Origin: Actinoplanes sp. NBRC 103695 | Lineage (GTDB): Bacteria; Actinomycetota; Actinomycetes; Mycobacteriales; Micromonosporaceae | DNA: 64,000 nt | Assembly (NCBI RefSeq): GCF_030269485.1 | Contig: NZ_BSTL01000027.1 | Coordinates: forward strand, 1-64,000 | Direction: 5' to 3' | The notes under the pieces: model-generated | What the model was told of the DNA's origin: nothing | The model's input: only the letters and a program-made list of their open reading frames with translations | The model's database searches: none | Made by a program: the position numbers and the translations under genes | Shown here: piece by piece, positions 41,539 through 49,680 of the stretch | How the letters are laid out: every line of letters starts with the position of its first letter | How positions within the stretch are numbered: position 1 is the first letter of the stretch

Positions 41539-42168
41539 ATGGCACGGACCGCCTTCGACCGCCTGTGGTCGCAGATCGTCACCGGCGAGCTGATGCCCAA
41601 CGAGCGCCTGGTCGAGACCGATCTGGCGGCTCAGCTGGGCGTCGGCCGGGCCGCGGTCCGCACCTTCCTGACCCGGCTGGAGCAGGAGGGCCTGGTGGTC
41701 CGTGAGCCCAACCGGGGCGCGCGGGTTCGCCTGGTCACCGAGGCCGAGGCGGTCGAGATCACCCAGACCCGGATGGTGCTGGAGGCGCTCGCCGCGCGAG
41801 AGGCGGCCGGCCACGCCACCCGGGACGAGGTGGCCGAGATGCGGGCGATCCTCGCCGAGATGGGCGAGCGGTTGTCGGCGGGCGAGCTACTGCTCTACTC
41901 CGACGGCAACGCGCGGCTGCACGCGCTGATCCTGCGAGCGTCCCGGCACGCCACGGCCGCCCGGCTGGTCTCCGGGCTCAAGGCCCAGACCGTCCGTTTC
42001 CAGTACCGCACGGTGCTCGTGCCGGGCCGCCCCCAGCACTCGTACGCTGAGCACACCGCCATCGTCGACGCGATCGACACCGGCGATGCCGACGCCGCCG
42101 AGGCGGCCATGCGACACCATCTCTTCCACGTGACCACGACCCTGCGCGAGAGCCGCGCTCAGTCCTAA
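41539..42168 (+). CDS. GntR-family regulator, FadR/FCD type
   Basis: A 209-residue paralogue of the GntR at 19248-19907. The HTH reads LWSQIVTGELMPNERLVETDLAAQLGVGRAAVRTFLTRLEQEGL, and the FCD ligand domain has LYSDGNARLHALIL and EHTAIVDAID metal-site residues. It precedes a DUF6282 gene by nine bases and probably controls it and itself through the flanking TTGTnAACAA sites. The likeness of protein and operator to the first GntR suggests cross-talk. Confidence 0.9.
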   Translation: MARTAFDRLWSQIVTGELMPNERLVETDLAAQLGVGRAAVRTFLTRLEQEGLVVREPNRGARVRLVTEAEAVEITQTRMVLEALAAREAAGHATRDEVAEMRAILAEMGERLSAGELLLYSDGNARLHALILRASRHATAARLVSGLKAQTVRFQYRTVLVPGRPQHSYAEHTAIVDAIDTGDADAAEAAMRHHLFHVTTTLRESRAQS

Positions 42169-42177
42169 GGGGAAGCC

Positions 42178-43083
42178 GTGCCTACCGAAGCAGCGCGCCG
42201 GATCGTCGCGGGCGCCTACGACACCCACGTGCACGTCGCCCCGGACGTGATGAAACGCCTGGTCGACGACGTCACGCTGGCCCGGCGCTGCGCCGAGACC
42301 GGGCTGGCCGGGTTCGTGCTCAAGTCGCACTACGTGCCGACCGCCGAGCGGGCCGAGGTGGTTCGCGGCGCGGTGCCCGGCGTGGACGTGCTCGGCGCGA
42401 TCACCCTGAACGCGTCGGTCGGCGGCCTCAACCCGGTGGCCGTCGAGATCGCCGGCCGGCAGGGCGCCCGCGTGGTGTGGCTGCCCACGGTGGACTGCCG
42501 CAATCAGCGGGAGAGCCGGGCGCGGGCACCCGAGGGTGCGGTGCCGCCGATGTGGGCGCAGCTCCAGGATGACCTGGCCGAGCAGGGCATCATGGCGCCG
42601 GCGATCGACGTGGTCGACGAGTCCGGCGAGGTGGTTCCCGAGCTGCGGCAGGTGCTCGCGCTGATCGCCAAGCACGACATGGTGCTGGCCACCGGGCATC
42701 TGTCCGGGACGGAGATCAAGTCGGCCGTGGAGGCGGCGGCCGATGCGGGCGTACGCCGGATCGTGGTCACCCACCCCGAGTTCACCTCCCAGCAGGTGCC
42801 CGTGGACGCCCAGCGGGAGCTGGCCGAACGCGGCGCGCTGATGGAGCGCTGCTTCACCACACCGCACAGCGGCAAGATCAGCTGGGATGAGTGGTACGCA
42901 CACATCCGCGCGGTCGGCCCCGAGCACTCGGTGCTCTCCAGCGATCTCGGCCAGCCGTTCAATCCGCCGGTCGAGGACGGCCTGGCGCTGCTCGCCGACC
43001 GCCTGCTGGCGAACGGCTTCACCGAGGACGAGATCCACACGATGGCCGTCGTGAACAGCCGCCGCCTGGCGGTGGTGGAATGA
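42178..43083 (+). CDS. DUF6282 metal-dependent hydrolase-like protein
   Basis: A 301-residue protein, GTG start with AAGGGGA upstream. GAYDTHVHVAPDVMKR carries an H-x-H metal site at the end of the first strand; VLATGHLSG, VVTHPEF and VLSSDLGQPFNPP supply further ligands, as in amidohydrolase/PHP-type barrels. The family (DUF6282, once called cytosolic protein) has no settled reaction. Its GntR neighbour, with sites like those of the oxalomesaconate operon, suggests a related carboxylic or aromatic acid substrate (inference). Confidence 0.78.
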   Translation: MPTEAARRIVAGAYDTHVHVAPDVMKRLVDDVTLARRCAETGLAGFVLKSHYVPTAERAEVVRGAVPGVDVLGAITLNASVGGLNPVAVEIAGRQGARVVWLPTVDCRNQRESRARAPEGAVPPMWAQLQDDLAEQGIMAPAIDVVDESGEVVPELRQVLALIAKHDMVLATGHLSGTEIKSAVEAAADAGVRRIVVTHPEFTSQQVPVDAQRELAERGALMERCFTTPHSGKISWDEWYAHIRAVGPEHSVLSSDLGQPFNPPVEDGLALLADRLLANGFTEDEIHTMAVVNSRRLAVVE

Positions 43084-43117
43084 CGTCCCGGACGGTCGGC
43101 TCCGGGACCTGTACGGG

Positions 43118-43224
43118 CAGCGCCGCCAAGTGCGGCGGGACGTGCTGATCACGTTGCCTGCCTTGTCGACCGCGTAGAACGCGACGGTGATCGCACACGG
43201 CGCCGAGGTGACCTTGGCGAGCAC
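43118..43224 (-). pseudogene. Relic of an Ig-like gene 3' end
   Basis: Read leftward this gives ITVAFYAVDKAGNVISTSRR followed by TWRR, almost identical in DNA to the last ~73 bases of the Ig-like gene at 47229-48125. Some in-frame sequence (LAKVTSAPCA) precedes it, then homology fades. The stop codon has been lost: the match ends at CTG and runs into unrelated sequence. It sits 35 bp after the DUF6282 gene. Confidence 0.75.
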
Positions 43225-43265
43225 CGTGCCGTCGGTCCGGCACCGTTCCGTCCATGGTCGAGTGG

Positions 43266-43844
43266 CTAATCGCTGAACAGGATGTGACGCAGCGCCCGTT
43301 CCAGATGCGCGGTCAGCGCGGCGGGATCCATCGCCGCCAGCGGGCCGGTCCGGGCGATGTAGCGCGCGAACGTCACGCCGATCAGGCAGGCGCCGAGCAT
43401 CGCGACGCGCTCGGGGACGTCCGGGCCGGTCAGGACCGTGGCGTACGCCTCGACGCTGTTGCTCTCCATCGCCGCCAGCAGGGCCGCGGCCGCCTCCTGG
43501 TTGGCGGCGGCGCCGCGCAGCAGGGCGACCAGCGGATCACCGGCGGCGTCCGGCTCCATCCGCTCCACATAGGCCCGTGCCACCCGCCCCGGCAGCCCGT
43601 CCGCGTCGCCCGCGACGACCCGGTCCAGGTCACGGTGGCCGGGCACCGCCGCCAGGAACAGCTGCTCCTTGCTCCCGAACTGGCGCATCACCAGGCCGTG
43701 CGTGACACCGGCGCGGCCGGCGACAGCGCGGATCGTCGTTCCGGCGTACCCCTGCTCTCCGAAGATCGCCCGCGCCGCAACCAGAATCGCCTGCCTGTGC
43801 CCCTCGGGGTCGCGCCGGCGACGGCGCGGGGTGGTGTCCGTCAT
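43266..43844 (-). CDS. TetR-family regulator
   Basis: About 192 residues from ATG 43844. HTH: RQAILVAARAIFGEQGYAGTTIRAVAGRAGVTHGLVMRQFGSKEQL. The C-terminal ligand domain is of the TetR_C type. It is divergent from the SDR gene with a 58-bp gap holding a palindrome, so it probably represses that gene and itself. Confidence 0.9.
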   Translation of the reverse strand: MTDTTPRRRRRDPEGHRQAILVAARAIFGEQGYAGTTIRAVAGRAGVTHGLVMRQFGSKEQLFLAAVPGHRDLDRVVAGDADGLPGRVARAYVERMEPDAAGDPLVALLRGAAANQEAAAALLAAMESNSVEAYATVLTGPDVPERVAMLGACLIGVTFARYIARTGPLAAMDPAALTAHLERALRHILFSD

Positions 43845-43849
43845 GGCGC

Positions 43850-43869
43850 TAATGTACACGTGGTCATTA
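43850..43869. promoter_or_regulatory. TetR operator between tetR and SDR genes
   Basis: TAATGTACACGTGGTCATTA is a 20-bp near-perfect palindrome (arms TAATG and CATTA around ACACGTGGT) in the short divergent gap. Confidence 0.65.
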
Positions 43870-43902
43870 AGCTGAGGATCAACTACCAGGATGGGGTACG
43901 CC

Positions 43903-44589
43903 ATGAGCACCGCAGTCGTCATCGGTGGCACCGCCGGGCTGGGCCGGGTCATCGCACAGCGCCGTGCCGACCAGGGCGACGACGTGATCGTCGCCGGCCG
44001 GGACGCATCCCGCGCCGAGGCCGTCGCCAAGCAGATCGGGGACCGGGCCACCGGCCTGGCCGTCGACCTGTCGAAGCCGCACGGCATCGAGGAGGCGCTG
44101 GCCGGCGTCGGCGCGGTCGACCACCTGGTCATCACGGCCATCCACCAGAACCCGAACACGCTGGCGAACTTCGACATCGACGACGCGGTGACCGCGCTGA
44201 CCACCAAGCTCGTCGGCTACGCCGAGGCGGTGCGGGTGCTGCGCGACCGATTCACGCCGGCGGCGTCGGTGGTGCTCTTCGGCGGGCTGGCCAAGGAACG
44301 GCCGTACCCCGGATCGACGGTGGTGACCACGTTCAACGGCGGGCTCACCGGGCTGGTCCGGACCCTGGCGGTGGAGATCGCGCCGCACCGGGTCAACGCG
44401 GTGCACCCGGCCCTGATCGGCGACAGCCCGAAATGGCAGGGCATCGACCTGAGCATGCAGGTGGAGCGGACCCCGCTCGGCCGCCTCGTCACGATGGACG
44501 AGGTGGCCGAGGCGGTCGACTTCCTGCTACGCAACGGCGGGATGAACGCCCACGACCTCTACGTGGACGGTGGCGTCCTGGTCCGCTGA
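43903..44589 (+). CDS. Short-chain dehydrogenase/reductase
   Basis: About 228 residues. The nucleotide-binding motif VIGGTAGLGRVIAQ is near the N-terminus, and a C-terminal DGGVLVR replaces the usual DGG. The expected Y-x-x-x-K is replaced by a region reading GSTVVTTFNGGLTGLVRTLA with no clear Tyr-Lys pair, so catalysis may be unusual. ATG 43903 follows GGATGGGG; ATG 43891 is possible. Regulated by the divergent TetR. Confidence 0.85.
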   Translation: MSTAVVIGGTAGLGRVIAQRRADQGDDVIVAGRDASRAEAVAKQIGDRATGLAVDLSKPHGIEEALAGVGAVDHLVITAIHQNPNTLANFDIDDAVTALTTKLVGYAEAVRVLRDRFTPAASVVLFGGLAKERPYPGSTVVTTFNGGLTGLVRTLAVEIAPHRVNAVHPALIGDSPKWQGIDLSMQVERTPLGRLVTMDEVAEAVDFLLRNGGMNAHDLYVDGGVLVR

Positions 44590-44591
44590 GC

Positions 44592-44664
44592 TCAGCGCCG
44601 CCAGGTCCGGCGGGACGTGCTGACCACGTTGCCGGCCTTGTCGACGGCGTAGAACGCGACAGTG
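44592..44664 (-). pseudogene. Second relic of an Ig-like gene 3' end
   Basis: Read leftward this encodes STVAFYAVDKAGNVVSTSRR then TWRR and a TGA stop. It is about 73 bp and differs from the 3' end of the gene at 47229-48125 at only a handful of positions. It is wedged between the SDR stop (44589) and the ThuA-lectin gene end (44683), with no start or upstream Ig domain of its own. Confidence 0.78.
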
Positions 44665-44682
44665 GACGGCAGATGGGCGCTA

Positions 44683-45951
44683 CTACTGCAGACGGAAGCT
44701 CTGGGCCGCGGTGCCGTTGCAGGCGTACTGCACCAGTTGGACGCCGTCGGCGGTGGCGGCCGCCGGGACGTCGAGGCACTTGCCGCTGTTGCGGTTGACG
44801 AAGTGGTAGGTGCCGCCCGTCTCGGCGACCGGCTGCCACTGCTGGTTGGTGCCGCCGCCGTACGACCAGGTCTGGATGAGCGCGTTGTCGGCGCTGGAGA
44901 CGTCCTTGACATCCAAGGCCTGGGCGCTGTTGCCACGGTTGTTGATGCGTACGAAGCCGCCGCTGGTCGCCGCGAACTGGTACTGCTGGGCGGTCGAGGC
45001 GTTGCAGGCGTACTGCTGGATCGCGGTGCCGTTGACCGTGCCGGCCGCGCGGGCGTCGACGCACTTGCCGCTGTTGACGTTGGTGACCGCGTACCAGCGG
45101 GCCGGGTCGATCGGGTCGTTCGTCGGCGGCGGGGTGTCGCCGGAGACGCCGGCCAGCCACTTGATGCCGTTGACCAGCCACTGATTCTGCTGCGCGCTGG
45201 CGAACGTCGACGACGTACGGGTGTTCGTGTCGTAGTTCATCGCGTTGTGACCGAAGTTGGCGTACAGCATCTTGTAGTTGCGGTTGGTCCAGATCAGCGG
45301 ATAGAAGCCGCTGGTCCACTGCTGCGAGGTGCCGACCGGGAAACTGGAGTTGTCGATCGACGCCAGGACGTCGATGTCCGGGTTCTGGCGCAGGTCCCGG
45401 CTCCACGAGTACCACTCGCTGACCGAGCTCGGGAAGGTGGCGGGCAGGCCGGCCATCGTCGGGTGCGCCGGATCGTTCACACGCAGCGTCTCGGCGGTCG
45501 GCAGCCACGTGTTGGTGGCGAAGTTCCCGGTACCGAGGAACGTGTTGTGGTACCAGCTCCACTCGTTGGCGTTGTCGGTCCACGCGCTGACGTGGAAGCC
45601 CATCCACGCCCCGCCGTTCTGCATGTACGTCTGGAAGGCGGCCCGGCGGTCGGCCGGCGGACCGTCGTCCAGGAACATGATCACCTTGTAACCGGCCAGG
45701 CCGGAGGTGCTCAGGCGACTCCAGTCGGTGGTCGCCTCCCAGGTGAAACCGTTCGCGGCGCCGAGGCGCGGGAACCAGTCCCGAGCCTCCTTGTCGAAGT
45801 CGATGTGTGCCGCGTCCCAGGTCCCGTTGTAGAACGCGAGCACTTTGAACGGGTCGGCGGCGGCTGCGGGGACAGCGGCTCCTGTTACCAGGACCAAGGC
45901 GAGGACGAGGGCTCGCCAGAGCATCTTGGGGGACATGGTGTTCATCATCAT
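44683..45951 (-). CDS. Secreted ThuA-domain protein with ricin-B lectin domain
   Basis: About 422 residues. The signal peptide ends near VPAAAADP. Residues ~30-250 are a ThuA-like (class I amidotransferase-fold) domain: VLAFYNGTWDAAHIDFDKEA, GYKVIMFLDDGPP, GGAWMGFHVSAW and MLYANFGHNAM. After a PPPTNDP linker, residues ~285-420 are a ricin-type beta-trefoil with Q-x-W-like ends (QQYQF, QQWQP, QSFRL). ThuA proteins are linked to trehalose/disaccharide use; the lectin domain would bind polysaccharide. The start is uncertain among three consecutive ATGs; 45951 is the first. Confidence 0.85.
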   Translation of the reverse strand: MMMNTMSPKMLWRALVLALVLVTGAAVPAAAADPFKVLAFYNGTWDAAHIDFDKEARDWFPRLGAANGFTWEATTDWSRLSTSGLAGYKVIMFLDDGPPADRRAAFQTYMQNGGAWMGFHVSAWTDNANEWSWYHNTFLGTGNFATNTWLPTAETLRVNDPAHPTMAGLPATFPSSVSEWYSWSRDLRQNPDIDVLASIDNSSFPVGTSQQWTSGFYPLIWTNRNYKMLYANFGHNAMNYDTNTRTSSTFASAQQNQWLVNGIKWLAGVSGDTPPPTNDPIDPARWYAVTNVNSGKCVDARAAGTVNGTAIQQYACNASTAQQYQFAATSGGFVRINNRGNSAQALDVKDVSSADNALIQTWSYGGGTNQQWQPVAETGGTYHFVNRNSGKCLDVPAAATADGVQLVQYACNGTAAQSFRLQ

Positions 45952-45997
45952 CCGTCGATGTCTGCCGCCACAAGACAATTGTTAACTTATTTTCCAG

Positions 45998-46462
45998 TCA
46001 GCATCCCTCGCCGGGGTCGACCGCCCGCATGATGCGGCGGTTGATCTCGCCGAGCTGGCGGCGCTGAGCCTTGGTCAGCGGATCGAAGATCAGGCGGTGC
46101 ACGGCCTCGACATGCCCGGGAGCGGCCGCCGCCACCTGGGCGAAACCGTCGTCGGTCAGCACCGCGAGCGTGTAGCGCCCGTCGGTCGGGTCGGGCTCGC
46201 GCCGGGCGCAGCCCCGTTTCTCCAGCCGGGACATCACCTGGGACAGCCGCGGCAGCGAGCCCTCGGCATACCTGGCCAGCTCGCTCATCCGCAGCGTCCG
46301 GCCGGGCGTCATCGACAGCTTCGAGAGCACGAGATATTCGAAGAGACTGAGGCCGGCATCCGCCTGCAGCTGCGCCTCCAGCACCTGGGGCAGCCGCATC
46401 AGCACAGAGGCCGTGGCGATCCAGGTCTGCTTGTCGTCCTCGTCCAGCCAGCGCGGTTCCAC
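45998..46462 (-). CDS. MarR-family regulator
   Basis: A 154-residue winged-helix regulator, GTG start. LSLFEYLVLSKLSMTPGRTLRMSELARYAEGSLPRLSQVMSRLEKRG is the DNA-binding core and DPTDGRYTLAVLTDDG the wing. It is divergent from a DoxX gene across a 95-bp gap with a 22-bp operator, so it most likely represses that gene. Confidence 0.9.
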   Translation of the reverse strand: MEPRWLDEDDKQTWIATASVLMRLPQVLEAQLQADAGLSLFEYLVLSKLSMTPGRTLRMSELARYAEGSLPRLSQVMSRLEKRGCARREPDPTDGRYTLAVLTDDGFAQVAAAAPGHVEAVHRLIFDPLTKAQRRQLGEINRRIMRAVDPGEGC

Positions 46463-46516
46463 GGGCCCAGATTAGCCCACCGGGTCACTTGCACCGTTAA
46501 GTCATCACACACTATG

Positions 46517-46538
46517 TTGACTTAAAACTTTAAGTCAA
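46517..46538. promoter_or_regulatory. MarR operator
   Basis: TTGACTTAAA, two bases, TTTAAGTCAA: 10-bp perfect arms between marR and doxX. A further half-site TTAAGTCA lies nearby at about 46498-46505. The dyad probably overlaps the doxX promoter. Confidence 0.8.
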
Positions 46539-46557
46539 ACTACCTCTGGAGCCATAC

Positions 46558-46932
46558 ATGAACGTCGTCCTTTGGATCATTGCCGCGCTGCTCGCGCTGG
46601 CGTTCGTCGCGTCCGGGGCGATGAAGGTGCTCCGGACCAAGGCGCAGCTGAAAGAGGCCGGCCTGAGCTGGGTCGACGACTACGGCGACAGCACGGTCAA
46701 GCTGATCGGCGCGGTCGACATCATCGGCGGGCTCGGCCTGGTCCTGCCCGCGCTGGTCAACGTCGCGCCGATCCTGGTGCCGATCGCCGCAGTCGGCCTG
46801 ATCATCGTCATGGTCGGCGCCATCGTCACGCACGGCCGGCGCAAGGAGACCCCGATGGTCGCCTTCAACATCGTCCTGCTGATCCTCCTGGCCGTCGTCG
46901 CCTGGGGACGCTTCGGCCCGTACGCGTTCTAA
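46558..46932 (+). CDS. DoxX-family membrane protein
   Basis: A 124-residue four-helix membrane protein. NVVLWIIAALLALAFVASGAMKVL, then DIIGGLGLVLPALVNVAPIL, match DoxX/DoxD-like proteins, some of which act in quinone or redox stress defence. The ATG has GGAG upstream. Control by the divergent MarR is likely. Confidence 0.85.
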   Translation: MNVVLWIIAALLALAFVASGAMKVLRTKAQLKEAGLSWVDDYGDSTVKLIGAVDIIGGLGLVLPALVNVAPILVPIAAVGLIIVMVGAIVTHGRRKETPMVAFNIVLLILLAVVAWGRFGPYAF

Positions 46933-46943
46933 CCTTCTCCGTC

Positions 46944-47108
46944 ATGCGGGTGACGACGCATGACGGCAGAGGCGCCATCGAGCTGGTCAGCCGGACGCTC
47001 CCGGCGGACGTGGTGGCCGAGCGGGTCGGCGGCCACCTCTCCTACACCTCGAACGGCGCGATCGCCCAGGCCGCGACGTTCGCGGCGGGCAAGGTCAACG
47101 GCTCCTGA
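46944..47108 (+). CDS. Small hypothetical ORF
   Basis: A 54-residue frame beginning MRVTTHDGRGAIELVSRTLP, 11 bp after the DoxX stop. There is no strong ribosome site and no recognised family. It could be a real small protein, a relic, or chance. Confidence 0.3.
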   Translation: MRVTTHDGRGAIELVSRTLPADVVAERVGGHLSYTSNGAIAQAATFAAGKVNGS

Positions 47109-47228
47109 GGGTACGGGCGGCGCGGCAGGCCCCTCGCCGTGCCGCCCATCCCCGAACACGATGCGGTGCCGCCCATCCTCCGAACAGCCGTCGAAAGTGG
47201 ACGGTACGATGCCGTACTCTCCTCGATC

Positions 47229-48125
47229 GTGAAGCTACGGGGATTCGCCACGGTCATCGCCATGGCCGGAACACTCATCGCGGGAGCCGCCGCTCCCGCC
47301 TCCGCCGCCGTCGACCACGTCGCGGATGACGCCGGCCCGCGTGTCACAGTCGACGGTGGCACGGTCGTCTACCGCTGGCCCGGCCTCGCGTACCTGTGGG
47401 CGGAGCTCGACGACCAGTCCAGCCTCGGGCGCATCGAGTGGTGGGTCGACGGGGCCCTCCGCTCGACCGAGCGTGATCTCTCCTACGACTTCGGAGCCAC
47501 CGTCCGGCGGATCCCGGTCGAGGTGCGGGCGTGGGACACGTGGGGCAACGCCTCGGTGACCACGATCCAGGTCCAGCTCGACCACACCGCTCCCGTGGTC
47601 ACGAAGGTGACGCCGAACTTCCGGCAGCTGGTCCGCGGCACCCGCATGACCAGCACGCTCACCGCGACCGACCCGGCCGGCTTCATGTACGCCGAGCTGG
47701 AGGACACGAAGGTCGGTGAGGGCACGCCCGGACCCACCGCCACGTTCACCGCGTCGACCCGGCTCGGCCGGGACGGCCAGTACATGTTCTTCTGGCACGT
47801 CATGGACCGCGTCGGCAACTCCATGACGTTCCCCCGGACCGTGATCGTCGACAACACCCGTCCCACCATCACCAAGATCACCGCACCGGCCGCCAACGCC
47901 AAGGTCGGATCCCAGGTCAAGACGTCGATGTCGGCAACCGACCTGAACGGCGTCAAAGAGGTCCAGATGTGGGTCAACGGCAGGCTCACCCTCTCCGACT
48001 CCAAAGCGCCGTACACGATGGCCCTGAGCACCCCCAAGTACGGCAGGTCGTTCACCGTCGCGTTCTACGCCGTCGACAAGGCCGGCAACACGATCAGCAC
48101 GTCCCGCCGCACCTGGCGGCGCTGA
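47229..48125 (+). CDS. Secreted Ig-like protein ending in RTWRR
   Basis: About 298 residues from GTG 47229, placed directly before a signal peptide (cleavage near APASAAVD); the frame extends upstream to 47139 but reads poorly. Three or so Ig-like domains follow (LDHTAPVVTKVTPN, VDNTRPTITKITAP), with a last strand SFTVAFYAVDKAGNTIST and SRRTWRR at the very end. Paralogous to 13463-14596. Its 3' end has two near-identical orphan copies at 43118 and 44592. The basic RTWRR end might be a retention or processing signal (inference). Confidence 0.78.
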   Translation: MKLRGFATVIAMAGTLIAGAAAPASAAVDHVADDAGPRVTVDGGTVVYRWPGLAYLWAELDDQSSLGRIEWWVDGALRSTERDLSYDFGATVRRIPVEVRAWDTWGNASVTTIQVQLDHTAPVVTKVTPNFRQLVRGTRMTSTLTATDPAGFMYAELEDTKVGEGTPGPTATFTASTRLGRDGQYMFFWHVMDRVGNSMTFPRTVIVDNTRPTITKITAPAANAKVGSQVKTSMSATDLNGVKEVQMWVNGRLTLSDSKAPYTMALSTPKYGRSFTVAFYAVDKAGNTISTSRRTWRR

Positions 48126-48139
48126 GCCATCCTGGAGCG

Positions 48140-48706
48140 GTGCACGCGCCGACGCTGGTAGTGATCCGGGGTAACTCGGGCAGCGGAAAGTCGACCACCG
48201 CCCGGGAGGTGCGCTCCCGCTACGGACGCGGATGCGCGCTCGTCGAGCAGGACCACCTGCGCCGGATCATCCTGCGCGAGCATGACGAACCCGGTGCCGT
48301 GGCGCCCGCCTTCATCGCCGCGACCGTGCGCTCGGCGCTGGACCTCGGCTACCACGTCGTGCTGGAGGGCATCCTGCACGCCGGGCGCTACCGGCCCGCC
48401 CTGCTCGACCTGCTCGCCGCGCATCCCGGCCCGAGTCACGCCTTCTACCTGGACATCCCGTTCCCGGAGACGGTCCGCCGGCACGGGATGCGCGGCGACT
48501 TCGGGTTCACCACCGAGGACATGCGCGACTGGTACGTCGAGCGCGACCTGCTCGGCGTACCCGGGGAGGTGGTGATCGGAGAGACCAGCAGCCTCCCGGC
48601 GTCGGTGGCGACGATCCTCGAGGTCAGCGGCCTGGACCGGGCGCCGACGCGAACGCCGTGCCCGACCAGTTGCCCGCGCTGCACGCAGAAGGACGCGGTC
48701 CGGTAG
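48140..48706 (+). CDS. AAA/P-loop kinase-like protein
   Basis: A 188-residue P-loop protein, GTG start with CTGGAG upstream. Walker A is RGNSGSGKST near the N-terminus; VEQDHLRRIILRE and VVLEGILHAGRY follow, and DFGFTTEDMRDWYVERDLLG resembles the lid of small-molecule or nucleotide kinases (zeta-toxin, chloramphenicol phosphotransferase and similar). The substrate is unknown. It follows the Ig gene after 14 bp. Confidence 0.72.
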   Translation: MHAPTLVVIRGNSGSGKSTTAREVRSRYGRGCALVEQDHLRRIILREHDEPGAVAPAFIAATVRSALDLGYHVVLEGILHAGRYRPALLDLLAAHPGPSHAFYLDIPFPETVRRHGMRGDFGFTTEDMRDWYVERDLLGVPGEVVIGETSSLPASVATILEVSGLDRAPTRTPCPTSCPRCTQKDAVR

Positions 48707-48712
48707 CACCGC

Positions 48713-48928
48713 TCAGGCCGTCCGCAACGCAACGGCCTTCTGCCACACCTCGGGGGTCACACTGACCCCGTACTCGAAATCGCCCGACGCGTTCGGGTCG
48801 GGAAGATCGGGGACGCCGTTCTCCCGCATGCACTCGGCGAACTTCACCCCTTGATCTCGAGTGGCCGTCTTGTCATCGGCGGCGCCCGTCTCGGAAGGTG
48901 CGCCCAAGCGGCGCATTCGTCTGCTCAT
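48713..48928 (-). pseudogene. Truncated KFAECMRENGVPD-type protein
   Basis: A 71-residue frame containing KFAECMRENGVPDLPDPNA, a motif shared by a common actinomycete family of ~150-residue lipoproteins. Here the N-terminal lipoprotein signal is missing and the chain stops soon after VWQKAVALRTA, before the usual second Cys region. It ends 7 bp from the convergent kinase-like gene. Probably a relic, though a short cytoplasmic form cannot be excluded. Confidence 0.55.
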
Positions 48929-49017
48929 GCCCCAGTCAAGGCATCGCGCTGTTGCCGGTCCGTACGTGTTTTCCGATACGTCGGCGATATGCGCCGGGCA
49001 GTAGCTTCATCGGTGCC

Positions 49018-49680
49018 ATGCGTGTCTTGATCGTCGAGGACGAGCCCTACCTGGCCGAGGCCATCCGCGATGGTCTGCGCCTGGCAGCGATCGCGGGCGA
49101 CGTCGCCGGGGACGGCGACACGGCCCTGGAACTGCTGAGCGTGAACGCCTACGACATCGCCGTCCTGGACCGGGACATCCCAGGACCCTCCGGCGACGAG
49201 ATCGCCGAACGTATCGTCGCCTCCGGCAGCGGCATGCCGATCCTCATGCTCACCGCGGCCGACCGGCTGGACGACAAGGCGTCCGGGTTCGAGCTCGGCG
49301 CCGACGACTACCTCACGAAGCCCTTCGAGCTGCGGGAACTCGTGCTCCGCCTCCGGGCGCTCGACCGCCGGCGCTCCCAAGTCAGGCCGCCGGTGCGCGA
49401 GATCGCGGGCGTACGGCTGGACCCGTTCCGCCGCGAGGTCTACCGCGACGGCCGTTATGTCGCGCTGACCAGGAAGCAGTTCGCGGTGCTCGAGGTCCTC
49501 GTCGCGGCCGAGGGCGGTGTCGTCAGCGCCGAGGATCTGCTGGAACGGGCGTGGGACGAGAACGCCGACCCGTTCACCAACGCCGTACGCATCACGGTCT
49601 CGGCATTGCGCAAACGGCTCGGCCAGCCGTGGATCATCACCACGGTGCCCGGCGTCGGCTACCGGATCAGCGATGGATAG
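49018..49680 (+). CDS. OmpR-family response regulator
   Basis: A 220-residue two-domain regulator. Receiver: VEDEP acidic pair, phospho-acceptor D51 in VLDRDIPG, conserved K101 in LTKPFE. C-terminal winged helix: LTRKQFAVLEVLVAAEGGVVSAEDLLERAWDE. Its last codons overlap the histidine kinase start, so the two are coupled. An OmpR-type regulator of this sort might also serve KdpD, but nothing ties it to kdp except its presence. Confidence 0.93.
   Translation: MRVLIVEDEPYLAEAIRDGLRLAAIAGDVAGDGDTALELLSVNAYDIAVLDRDIPGPSGDEIAERIVASGSGMPILMLTAADRLDDKASGFELGADDYLTKPFELRELVLRLRALDRRRSQVRPPVREIAGVRLDPFRREVYRDGRYVALTRKQFAVLEVLVAAEGGVVSAEDLLERAWDENADPFTNAVRITVSALRKRLGQPWIITTVPGVGYRISDG

Noticed and set aside
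46944..47108. Confident gene call for the 54-codon frame
   Set aside because: Kept only as a low-confidence feature; there is no ribosome site or family.
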